From positions 1 to 10,813 of the forward strand of contig VAYJ01000047.1 in NCBI GenBank assembly GCA_005888465.1: a stretch of DNA of 10,813 bases. The letters are read 5' to 3'. Positions 1 to 6,569 of the stretch are shown one piece after another. The position numbers were made by a program, and so were the translations under genes. Within the stretch, counting starts at the first letter, position 1. Each line of letters begins with the position of its first letter. The stretch is from Actinomycetota bacterium. Lineage in GTDB: Bacteria; Actinomycetota; UBA4738. The notes below the pieces were generated by a model that was not told the origin of the DNA, ran no database searches, and worked only from the letters and a program-made list of their open reading frames with translations.

Positions 1-706
1 GGATCTCATCCGGGGTGCCGTCAGCCAGGATGGTGCCCTGGTGCATGGCGACGATCCGGGGGCAGTATCTGAAGACCACGTCCATGTCGTGCTCGACGAT
101 GACAGCGGTGATTCCCCCGGCCCGGACCACGGAGGTGATGATGTCCATGATCGGCGCCTTCTCGCGGGTGCTGACGCCGCTGGTGGGCTCGTCGAGGAAG
201 AGGAGCTTGGGGCGGAGCGCGTAGGCGACGGCCACGTCCAGCAGCTTGCGCTCACCCTGGCTGAGCCCGCCCGCCACCATCCCGGCCTTGCTCGTCAGCC
301 CGAATTGCTGGAGCACGGCCACCGACTCGTCCCGGACGGCCCCGTCCGCGTCCGACAGCGAGAACAGCTTCCGCGTCTTGCCGTCCCGCGAGAAGATGGC
401 CAGGGCGAGGTTGTCGAGCGTGGTCAGCTGATCGAAGAGATTGACGAGCTGGAAGCTTCGCGCGATGCCCCGGGCGATCTTCTCGTGGATGGAGTCGCGG
501 GTGATGTCCGTCCCCTGGAACACGATCGCGCCGGAGTCCACGGGAATGAGCCCGCTGATCAGGTTGATCAGGGTGGTCTTCCCCGCCCCGTTGGAGCCGA
601 TGAGGGCCAGCACTTCGCCCTCGGCCACCATGAAGTCCACGTGGTCAACCGCGTGCGTCTCGCCGAAATACTTGGTGAGCCGGGTCGTCTGGAGCAGAGC
701 GCTCAC
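1..706 (-). CDS. livG: HAAT-family ABC transporter ATP-binding protein, LivG type (partial, C-terminus off the left edge)
   Basis: Cytoplasmic ATPase that powers import through the LivH/LivM permeases. The 235 visible codons read V-S-A-L-L-Q from a GTG start. Walker A GSNGAGKTT is at residues 37-45, the Q-loop (RSFQL) at about 83-87, the ABC signature LSQGE at 148-152, Walker B LLFLDEP at 168-174, and the switch-region VEHDMDVV follows. The signature departs from the usual LSGGQ, and the residues after it (RKLLD) fit the LivG subfamily, where this motif is relaxed. The GTG start is supported by AGGAGG eight bases upstream (720-715) and by the 4-base GTGA overlap with the LivM stop codon, which suggests translational coupling. 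The gene is cut by the window edge shortly after GTPDEI, so only the C-terminal tail is missing. A LivF partner would be expected next and is not visible. The family is certain; the substrate is unknown. Confidence 0.95.
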   Translation of the reverse strand, partial: MSALLQTTRLTKYFGETHAVDHVDFMVAEGEVLALIGSNGAGKTTLINLISGLIPVDSGAIVFQGTDITRDSIHEKIARGIARSFQLVNLFDQLTTLDNLALAIFSRDGKTRKLFSLSDADGAVRDESVAVLQQFGLTSKAGMVAGGLSQGERKLLDVAVAYALRPKLLFLDEPTSGVSTREKAPIMDIITSVVRAGGITAVIVEHDMDVVFRYCPRIVAMHQGTILADGTPDEI

Positions 707-1686
707 GCCGTCTTCCTCCTCTTGCCCCACAGCCGGATGGCCGTGCCCACGATGCCCGTGGGCAGCCCGAGCACCAGCAAGACCAGCACCACGCCGAGGA
801 ACATCTGCCAGTACACGGTATAGCCCACCGCGAAGGTCTTGAGGTAGTTGAAGACGACGGCGCCCACGATGGGGCCCGCGAAGGTGCCGAAGCCGCCGAG
901 CACGGTGAAGAAGACGATCTCGCCCGAGAAGGTCCACAGGAGGATGTCGGGTGTGGTGAGCCCATTGAGCGGCACCCAGAGCGCCCCCGCCAGGCCCGCG
1001 AAGACCCCGGAGATGAGGAAGGCGATCCACCGGTAGTGCCACACCTGCACCCCGACGAACTCCGCCCGGGTCTCGTTGTCGCGGATGGCCTGCAGCGCCT
1101 TGCCGAACGGCGAGTGCACGATCACCCACATGACCCCCACCGCGGCCAGGAAGATCACGAGGACATAGTAGTAGTACCGGTGGGCCAGGAAGGTCATCTT
1201 GTCCTGCCCGGCGCCGATGGACACGCCGAGCAGGGTGGGCGTGGGCACACGCAGGCCGTCGGTCCCGCCCGTCACCCAGAAGAACTTGAAGGCCAAGCTC
1301 CACAGCACCTGGGACAGGGCGAGGGTGAGGATGCTGAAGTAGATCCGCGTGTAGCGCACGCAGATCAGGCCGAAGAGCGCCGCCACCACGGCCGAGGCAA
1401 GGACGCCGGCCAGGACGAACAGCTCCATCGAGCTGACCTTCAGGTACTTGAGGGTGAAGGCGACGGCATAGGCGCCCACGCCGAAATAGGCCGAGTGCCC
1501 GAAGGAGAGCAGGCCCGTGTAGCCCAACAGCAGGTTGAAGCCCAGGGCCGCGATGGCGAAGATCAGGCCGTAAGAGAGGAGCACCGTGTCGTACGGGTCC
1601 ACCACGTACGGCAGGACCGCGAGCGCGACGATGATGGGGCCGGCGGCGAGGAGCAGGCGTCGGGTGGCCGCGGGCATGGAGCTCAT
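703..1686 (-). CDS. livM: HAAT-family ABC transporter permease, LivM type
   Basis: Inner-membrane permease that pairs with LivH to form the translocation channel. The protein has 327 residues, the usual LivM length, and about eight to nine hydrophobic segments, for example near residues 11-28, 33-55, 89-110, 171-190, 216-238, 255-281 and 293-312. Family hallmarks are the GYTGLLSFGHSAYFGVGAY block (55-73), GKALQAIRDNE (195-205), SGVFAGLAGAL (226-236) and GGFGTFAGPIVGA (264-276). The Gly-Lys-Ala-Leu-rich cytoplasmic loop is where the ATPase docks in this family. The start overlaps the LivH stop (ATGA) and its own stop overlaps the LivG start, so H-M-G is one translationally coupled block. There is no obvious Shine-Dalgarno, consistent with coupling. 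The protein is intact. Confidence 0.96.
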   Translation of the reverse strand: MSSMPAATRRLLLAAGPIIVALAVLPYVVDPYDTVLLSYGLIFAIAALGFNLLLGYTGLLSFGHSAYFGVGAYAVAFTLKYLKVSSMELFVLAGVLASAVVAALFGLICVRYTRIYFSILTLALSQVLWSLAFKFFWVTGGTDGLRVPTPTLLGVSIGAGQDKMTFLAHRYYYYVLVIFLAAVGVMWVIVHSPFGKALQAIRDNETRAEFVGVQVWHYRWIAFLISGVFAGLAGALWVPLNGLTTPDILLWTFSGEIVFFTVLGGFGTFAGPIVGAVVFNYLKTFAVGYTVYWQMFLGVVLVLLVLGLPTGIVGTAIRLWGKRRKTA

Positions 1687-2561
1687 GCGCGGCCGAACAG
1701 CCCGGCGGGCCGGACGAGGAGGACCCCGGCCGCCATCAGGTAGAGCACGGCCAGCTCGACTTCCGGGAAGAACGTGATGCCGAGCTCGCGGACCACGCCG
1801 ACCATCAGGGCACCGATCAGGGCACCCTCGAGGCTCCCGAGGCCGCCGATGACGACGACGACGAAAGCCAGGATCAGGGCGTCCACGCCCATGCCCAGCA
1901 CGGCGCCCTGCTGGGGGACGACGATGGCGCCTCCCAGACCCGCCATGAAGCAGCCCAGCGTGAAGGCTTGGACGTAGACGCGGTTGACGTTGACCCCCAT
2001 GGCCTGGGCCATCCGCATGTTCTGCGAGGTCGCCCGCAGGACGATACCGAACTGGGTGCGATAGATGAAGGCCCAGAGCCCCGCTGCCGCGAGACCACCG
2101 ACGACGATGACGGCCAGATTGTAAGTCGGGTAGATGGACTCACCGATGTTGAGGCTCCCCATACCCTCGTAGAGCGAGCTCACGGTCAGCGGGTACGGAC
2201 CCCAGATCAGGCGTACGAGGTCCTCGAGGATCAGCTGCAGCCCGAAGGTGATCAGCAGCTGGTACTCCTCGGGACGCTTGTAGAACGGCCGCAGGAGAGT
2301 CGGCTCGATCGCGGCCCCCAGCGCGGCCGCGACGAAGGGCCCGGCGAGCAGCACGAGATAGAGGAGAGGGGTCGGTGTGGGGCCGCCCACGAGCCGCCCC
2401 ACCGTCCAGGCGGCCACGAAGGCCCCGAAGGCGAAGAGGTTGCCGTGGGCCAGATTGACGATCCGCATGACGCCGTAGATGAGGCTGAGCCCGCCCGCGA
2501 TGAGGAAGAGCACCGCCGCGTAGAGCAGCGAGTTGAGAGCGTGAATCAGGAGCGTGTCCAT
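1683..2561 (-). CDS. livH: HAAT-family ABC transporter permease, LivH type
   Basis: Inner-membrane permease, partner of LivM. The 292 residues match the family length. The N-terminal block GLSLIYGVMRIVNLAHGN (24-41) is the LivH signature, and the loop GIVLRATSQNMRMAQAMGVN (172-191) is the ATPase-coupling region. VVVVIGGLGSLEGALIGALMVG (234-255) is the conserved C-terminal membrane segment; further hydrophobic stretches lie near 8-30, 66-85, 147-166, 196-216 and 268-285. The start is the ATG directly before DTLLIHALNSLLYAA; the initiation region has only a weak, distant GAGG. It begins 21 bases after the stop of the upstream 763-residue gene and overlaps LivM by 4 bases. The membrane subunits give no clue to the substrate: this family also imports amides, urea and aromatic acids as well as branched amino acids. 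Confidence 0.96.
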   Translation of the reverse strand: MDTLLIHALNSLLYAAVLFLIAGGLSLIYGVMRIVNLAHGNLFAFGAFVAAWTVGRLVGGPTPTPLLYLVLLAGPFVAAALGAAIEPTLLRPFYKRPEEYQLLITFGLQLILEDLVRLIWGPYPLTVSSLYEGMGSLNIGESIYPTYNLAVIVVGGLAAAGLWAFIYRTQFGIVLRATSQNMRMAQAMGVNVNRVYVQAFTLGCFMAGLGGAIVVPQQGAVLGMGVDALILAFVVVVIGGLGSLEGALIGALMVGVVRELGITFFPEVELAVLYLMAAGVLLVRPAGLFGRA

Positions 2562-2582
2562 GACCCGGTACGATGCCTCAAC

Positions 2583-4874
2583 TCAGGGAGCGGCATCAAC
2601 CCGAAACTGCGCCACCGCCACCTCGGGGTTGACCCAGTTGTCGCGCAGGGCGAGGGCGACCAGGGCTGTGTACGCGCCCGGCTTGAGCCGGCCCCTGAGA
2701 TTGACCACGAGCCGGGCGCCCTCACGCTCGCGCGACAGGCCGGCGTCGGCCACCCCGCCGTCGGCGCCTACGATGACGTAGCGGCAGACGGGCACGTCCG
2801 CGCGGTCCTCGTCGGAGACCGGCTTGCCCAGCGGCTCCCTCACGATGCGGTACTCCCGCAGGAACCTCTCGGCGCGCTCGATCTCGGGGGCGATCTCCAG
2901 CCGATCGCCGCGCGCGGTGAGCCGCGACACGAAAGCCCGGCGGGGGATGGCGAAGCGATCGTAGGTGCCGACCCCGTTCGGGTTGGTGAAGTCGCGGAAT
3001 GCCGTGACGACGACTTCGCGATCCGACCACTTGTCGAGGGCGTAGGGCCCATTGGTGACGAGGAAATGGCCCCGTCTGGTGTAGAAGGTCTTGAGGGCGG
3101 CCCAGCGCGTCTGGGCCTCGTCCGCCGTCACGAGGCGCTTGAGGGCGGGCGGGATGTACGCCTGCGCCGCCAACGTGTCCACCAGCGCGGCCAGGGCCGC
3201 CTTGGTCTTCGGATCCCGCGCCAGGTCGAGCCAGGGCACGCCGCGCCGCCTGGCTTCACCCGGCGAGAAGGCCGCGACGCCCCGCTTCACGGCCTCCTCC
3301 ATCAGCACCATCACCGGCCAGGGCAGCGCGCTCCAGGGCGGGGCGAGAGCGGCCAGGGACTCGGCCTCGAGGGCGCCGCCGGTGACGTAGACGTCGATCA
3401 CCGGCACGACGTAGGTGAAGGTGTTGTCGCTGTACGTCCGGACTTCGGCGTCCACCTTGACCAGACGAAAGCCGACCAGGGCCTGCCGGAGAGGCGCCGT
3501 GGCAGCCTCCACGACGGGGTCGCCCGCGCGTCCACTCCAGCGATAGGCAAAGCTGTATGCGTAGGCCGCGTCCGCCGGAGTCATGCGCGTGCTGTCGTGG
3601 AAGGCGGAGGCCACGAGGCGGTACGTGAGGCGGGCCCGCGCGCTCTTGCCCTTCCCCGCGTCGCGGAGAAGCCCGGTACCGGGCTCGGGGACCAGAGCGT
3701 CCTCCGGCACCTCTACCTCCGAGGTCGGCGGCCGGCTGACCGCCACGAGCGTCACTCGATTGGCCACCCATCCGGATCCGTAGGGTGCCGGGATGAGAGC
3801 GGGGTCGCCGACGGCCGCCCACAGCAGCCGGCCCGCCGGATCGGAGAAGCCCGCGATGGGATTCCAGGCCGCGGCGGGCCGGCTCGTCATCCCGAGTCTG
3901 AGCCAGCCGTTCCACGGGAAGTCCTTGAGCTTGACGGTGCGGAGGAAGATGGCGGAGTTGAACCCGGTCTGCGAGTCCCAGGCGATGTTCTCCACACCCT
4001 GGGAGAACTCCGCGTTGAAGTACTCGCGCCGGACCGAATAGCCCAGCACCACCCGCTCGCAGCCCGCCGTCAGTCGCGAAACGAGCTGGCGCTCGAGCTC
4101 GATCCGCGCGATCGGGCTGTCGAAGGCGCCGGTGACGAGCCGACGGTAGAGCGCCTCCACGGCCTGGCGGGCCGGGCCGGGGGCCTCGAGCAGATAGGCG
4201 TGGAACCAACCGTCCTTGAGCCACGGGGGACCGAGCCAGCCGTCCAGGCTCAGGCCGTGAGTGGCCAGCAGGCCTTCGGCGTCGATGTCCTCCACGGTGG
4301 CGTCCCAGTCCCTGGCGCTCTTGGCCTGCGCCTTCACGAGGCGCTCGGCCAGCGGGCCTTTGGCCTGGACCCGCAATGTCGCGCTCGATCCGCTCGGCGC
4401 GGCGGCGTAGGCCTGCCGCGCGAACTGGGCGAGGTCGAAGTGCTCGAGGTAATCCATGTGATAGGGCGTGACAGGGTACGGGTGAGGGACGTACAGGCCG
4501 GGAGCGGCGCCGAGGCTCCGGGCGATCCGGCGCGCGGCCTCGCAGCGGCTCTCGCGGCTGGCCGCTACCGGGGACGCAGAATTGAAGCTCACGACGAGAT
4601 AGCCGCCCAGCGACTCGAGGGGCTTGATGTCGGCCGGAACACGGCCGCCCGCAAAGGGGTCGCCGCCGACGTAGGCGTGGAGCTTGGCACTCCTGAGCAG
4701 CGGCGCCGCCGCGGCCGGCGGCAGAGCCTCGAGCCGGATTTCCTGCGGGTAGTAGGAGGGATAGAAGGGCAGCTCGTGGCCGGCCCCGGAGGGAGCGGCC
4801 CAGAGCAGGCAGAAGACGACCAGGACGAGCCTGCGCCCAACGCGCGCACCTAGACGAAGCCGCGGGCCCTTCAT
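2583..4874 (-). CDS. Secreted protein, divergent family-5 (peptide/nickel-type) solute-binding-like protein inside the liv operon
   Basis: A 763-residue exported protein with no confident named family. The start chosen is the ATG at 4874: it gives a typical Sec signal (basic GARVGRR at 9-15, hydrophobic core 16-27, likely cleavage near SGA/GH at 31-32), whereas the open frame further upstream adds a low-complexity Ser/Arg/Gly stretch that runs through a hairpin. There is no clear Shine-Dalgarno. Two blocks resemble SBP_bac_5 (oligopeptide-binding) proteins: FHDSTRMTPADAAYAYSFAY at 425-444, matching the family's F-H-D-G-x-x-x-T-A-x-D-V-x-x-S region, and GHFLVTNGPYALDKW at 602-616 followed by an AFRDFTNPNG segment. 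The last ~70 residues look like a beta-sandwich (GRLKPGAYTALVALALRDNW). Three Cys remain in the mature part and there is no lipobox. It lies between the true HAAT binding protein and LivH, so it is probably co-transcribed and periplasmic. It could be a second binding protein, a substrate-delivery helper, or a degenerate sensor. Family placement is inference. Confidence 0.85.
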   Translation of the reverse strand: MKGPRLRLGARVGRRLVLVVFCLLWAAPSGAGHELPFYPSYYPQEIRLEALPPAAAAPLLRSAKLHAYVGGDPFAGGRVPADIKPLESLGGYLVVSFNSASPVAASRESRCEAARRIARSLGAAPGLYVPHPYPVTPYHMDYLEHFDLAQFARQAYAAAPSGSSATLRVQAKGPLAERLVKAQAKSARDWDATVEDIDAEGLLATHGLSLDGWLGPPWLKDGWFHAYLLEAPGPARQAVEALYRRLVTGAFDSPIARIELERQLVSRLTAGCERVVLGYSVRREYFNAEFSQGVENIAWDSQTGFNSAIFLRTVKLKDFPWNGWLRLGMTSRPAAAWNPIAGFSDPAGRLLWAAVGDPALIPAPYGSGWVANRVTLVAVSRPPTSEVEVPEDALVPEPGTGLLRDAGKGKSARARLTYRLVASAFHDSTRMTPADAAYAYSFAYRWSGRAGDPVVEAATAPLRQALVGFRLVKVDAEVRTYSDNTFTYVVPVIDVYVTGGALEAESLAALAPPWSALPWPVMVLMEEAVKRGVAAFSPGEARRRGVPWLDLARDPKTKAALAALVDTLAAQAYIPPALKRLVTADEAQTRWAALKTFYTRRGHFLVTNGPYALDKWSDREVVVTAFRDFTNPNGVGTYDRFAIPRRAFVSRLTARGDRLEIAPEIERAERFLREYRIVREPLGKPVSDEDRADVPVCRYVIVGADGGVADAGLSREREGARLVVNLRGRLKPGAYTALVALALRDNWVNPEVAVAQFRVDAAP

Positions 4875-4886
4875 GAACGTGAGAAA

Positions 4887-4919
4887 GGGGGAGGAGGGCG
4901 GTTGCCGCCCCCCTCCCCC
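4887..4919 (-). terminator. Strong GC hairpin between the binding-protein gene and the downstream operon (terminator or attenuator)
   Basis: Two 15-base arms (4887-4901 and 4905-4919) are complementary at 14 of 15 positions (one A/C mismatch at 4895/4911) with a 3-base loop. On the minus strand the stem is followed by TTTCTC, a short broken U-tract, so this looks like an intrinsic terminator of modest efficiency. It begins about 20 bases after the stop codon of the binding-protein gene and ends about 12 bases before the ATG of the next gene. Such a partial terminator would let the binding protein be made in excess over the membrane subunits, as is common in ABC importers. The stem also occupies the place where a Shine-Dalgarno for the next gene would be. 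Confidence 0.7.
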
Positions 4920-4938
4920 GAACCCGTGAGCCGAAGCG

Positions 4939-6318
4939 CTAGAGCTTGACCGTCGGCCAGGTCTTGTCGATCCAGGTGTAGGTCCTGGTGTCCTCACCAC
5001 TCGGCGCCGGCCACCCCGGAGGCGCTGTGATGTTGCGGATCGGGATCGTGATGATCCTGTTCGGATCGAGAATCTGGAACGGATAGTCCGGCGAGTTCAC
5101 GCTGAAGCCGGTCATGGCGTCCTTGTAGCCCTGGTGGTTGTCCGGGCGGATGTGCAGGTAACCCGCCGGTCCGGAGATGGACGCTCCTTCCAGCTGGCTG
5201 ATGATGGCCTCGTCGTCGGGCCAGCCCCCCGTCAGCTTGTTCGCCTTCTCGACCGTCTGCTTGAGAAGCATGAGCGTCGTGTACGCGCCTTCCGACTGGA
5301 AGTTCGGGTACTCCTTCCACCGATCGAGGTACTTCTTCACGAATGCCGAGTTCAGCGGCCAGCGGTCTTGCGGCGGATAGTTGAAGTAGTAGTTGGAGTG
5401 GACGCCCGCAATGACACCCTCCGGGTGATCCTTGCCGATGGCGTGCGGGGCCACGCCGAAGGCGATCATGCTCGTGAACTTCATCTTCTTGAACATGTCG
5501 TAGCGCAGGGCCTGCTTGTACATGGCCACGTAGTCGCCACCCCACACCGAGGCGACGAGCAGGTCCGGCTTGGCCGCGATGGCCTTGGTGATGTGGGAGG
5601 TGAAGTCCGTGGTGCCGAGCTTCGGCCAGCCCTCGGAGACGACCTGGGCGCCGGGGACCATCTTCTTCATCACGATGTTGAAATGCGCGAAGGCGTTGCG
5701 CCCGTAGGAGTAGTCCGGATGGATGTGGGCGATCCGGCGAACCTTGGGCCAGGTCATGGCGGTCGCCACGGCCGCCGTCACGCCGTCGGCCGACTGCATG
5801 TTGGTGATGCGGAAGATGTAGTGCGGGTTGAGCACCGCCTTGTCGAAGAGGAAGTCGGTGCACCCATCGACGAAGATGGTGAGCAGCTTGAGCGACTCCG
5901 CCTCGGGCCCGAGGGCCGGCGTGTTGCCGCTCGAGATGACCCCGGTGAAGAGATCGATCTTCTCCGAGAGCTTCATCCGGCGCATTTCCTTCACGTTGGC
6001 GTCGGTGCCCGCGGCCTCGTCGGCCTTGATGGTCTCGATCTTGCGCTTGCCCAGCAGTCCGCCCTGGGCGTTGATCTCCTCGGCGGCCAGGATATGGCCC
6101 TTGTACGAGGGCTCTCCGAGCACGGCGGCCGCGCCCGTGAAGAAGGTCATGTGCCCGACCTTGTACGGCGTGTCGGGGATATTCCCCTTGGGCTGCGCGT
6201 GGGCTCGCTCGATGAGAGCCGGTGCGCCGACGAGCGGCACGCTGGCCGCGGTCGCCGCGGCGCCGACGGTGACGCCGAGCCGGCTCAGGAAATCGCGACG
6301 GCTTACTTCTGCGGCCAT
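4939..6318 (-). CDS. HAAT-family ABC transporter substrate-binding protein (Peripla_BP_6 / LivJ-like) with Tat signal
   Basis: Periplasmic receptor that captures the solute for the LivHM-G importer. The protein has 459 residues; the family is usually 370-430. The N-terminus carries a twin-arginine signal: S-R-R-D-F-L at 6-11, a hydrophobic stretch to about 36, and an AHA/Q cleavage site at 41/42. The mature protein opens with KVGHMTFFTGAAAVLGE and has EEINAQGGLLGKRKIE (80-95), the ligand-loop SSGNTPALGPEAESLK (129-144), HPDYSYGRNAF (200-210) and TTDFTSHITKAIAAKPDLL (236-254), all typical of the type-I fold. There is no lipobox Cys. The ATG at 6318 is preferred because AAGGAGG lies eight bases upstream (6333-6327) and the Tat motif starts at residue 6; the open frame 101 codons further upstream is low-complexity and crosses the promoter. 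The lead position of the operon fits a LivJ/K role. Ligand unknown. Confidence 0.95.
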   Translation of the reverse strand: MAAEVSRRDFLSRLGVTVGAAATAASVPLVGAPALIERAHAQPKGNIPDTPYKVGHMTFFTGAAAVLGEPSYKGHILAAEEINAQGGLLGKRKIETIKADEAAGTDANVKEMRRMKLSEKIDLFTGVISSGNTPALGPEAESLKLLTIFVDGCTDFLFDKAVLNPHYIFRITNMQSADGVTAAVATAMTWPKVRRIAHIHPDYSYGRNAFAHFNIVMKKMVPGAQVVSEGWPKLGTTDFTSHITKAIAAKPDLLVASVWGGDYVAMYKQALRYDMFKKMKFTSMIAFGVAPHAIGKDHPEGVIAGVHSNYYFNYPPQDRWPLNSAFVKKYLDRWKEYPNFQSEGAYTTLMLLKQTVEKANKLTGGWPDDEAIISQLEGASISGPAGYLHIRPDNHQGYKDAMTGFSVNSPDYPFQILDPNRIITIPIRNITAPPGWPAPSGEDTRTYTWIDKTWPTVKL

Positions 6319-6326
6319 ATGGAGTC

Positions 6327-6333
6327 CCTCCTT
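6327..6333 (-). promoter_or_regulatory. Ribosome binding site of the substrate-binding protein gene
   Basis: AAGGAGG on the minus strand, eight bases before the ATG at 6318. It is the best Shine-Dalgarno in the left unit and settles the start against the longer upstream open frame. Confidence 0.85.
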
Positions 6334-6366
6334 CGTTGGGTGGACCGTTTCTCGGCCAGTGAGGCC

Positions 6367-6390
6367 AGGCGCCGGTGGGTCAAGGCGCCT
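6367..6390 (-). promoter_or_regulatory. Stem-loop in the leader of the transporter operon
   Basis: Perfect 7-base inverted repeat (AGGCGCC at 6367-6373, GGCGCCT at 6384-6390) with a 10-base loop. It lies between the predicted promoter and the Shine-Dalgarno of the binding-protein gene, about 33 bases upstream of the latter. There is no U-tract, so it is not a terminator. It could be an mRNA-stabilising or regulator-binding element, or chance in GC-rich DNA. Confidence 0.35.
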
Positions 6391-6432
6391 ATGGGACATG
6401 AGGCCATGGAGCAAGACCTGTGGAGCGAGCCA

Positions 6433-6461
6433 ATGATAGCCGGGGTTGACGCCAACCTCAA
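6433..6461 (-). promoter_or_regulatory. Predicted sigma70-type promoter of the transporter operon
   Basis: On the minus strand TTGAGG (6461-6456) is followed by a 17-base spacer and TATCAT (6438-6433). The -35 matches 4 of 6 consensus bases, the -10 matches 5 of 6, and the spacing is optimal. Transcription would start near 6426 and give a leader of about 105-110 bases before the ATG at 6318. The site sits in a relatively AT-rich island within the divergent intergenic region. Prediction by eye only. Confidence 0.5.
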
Positions 6462-6540
6462 GGCGTAAGCGCGCCGGGCGGGCCCTCTCCGCGCGCCACA
6501 CGTCAGGGTGAGAGCCTCGCCGCCGGGGGCCGGCTCCGCC

Positions 6541-6546
6541 TATAAT
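6541..6546 (+). promoter_or_regulatory. Predicted -10 element (TATAAT) for the right-hand unit
   Basis: A perfect TATAAT in very GC-rich surroundings, 23 bases before the ATG of the membrane-protein gene. At the expected -35 position (about 6518-6523) the bases are CGCCGC, so no -35 element is recognisable; an activator may be needed. The transcript would have a short leader of roughly 15-18 bases. Confidence 0.5.
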
Positions 6547-6569
6547 CGGAGCAGCGGGGTGAAGGGAGC

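Larger units (their letters stand above)
6319..6569. other. Divergent intergenic region
   Basis: About 250 bases between the two oppositely oriented units. It holds the transporter promoter, its leader stem-loop and Shine-Dalgarno on the minus strand, and the TATAAT of the membrane-protein gene on the plus strand. No convincing small gene was seen; the open frames that cross it on both strands are extensions or shadows of flanking genes. Confidence 0.7.

Noticed and set aside
41..823. A 260-codon plus-strand frame opposite LivG
   Set aside because: The minus strand encodes Walker A, Q-loop, signature and Walker B in order; the plus-strand frame has no recognisable domain.
1968..4853. A 961-codon open frame on the plus strand opposite LivH and the 763-residue protein
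   Set aside because: It is antisense to two genes with clear family or signal-peptide features, crosses their junction, and its translation is rich in Arg/Gly/Glu/His with no domain, as expected from GC-skewed codon usage.
4875..5000. N-terminal extension of the 763-residue protein by 42 codons
   Set aside because: It would overlap the end of the binding-protein gene, run through the hairpin, and place the signal peptide internally; the sequence is Ser/Arg/Gly/Pro low complexity.
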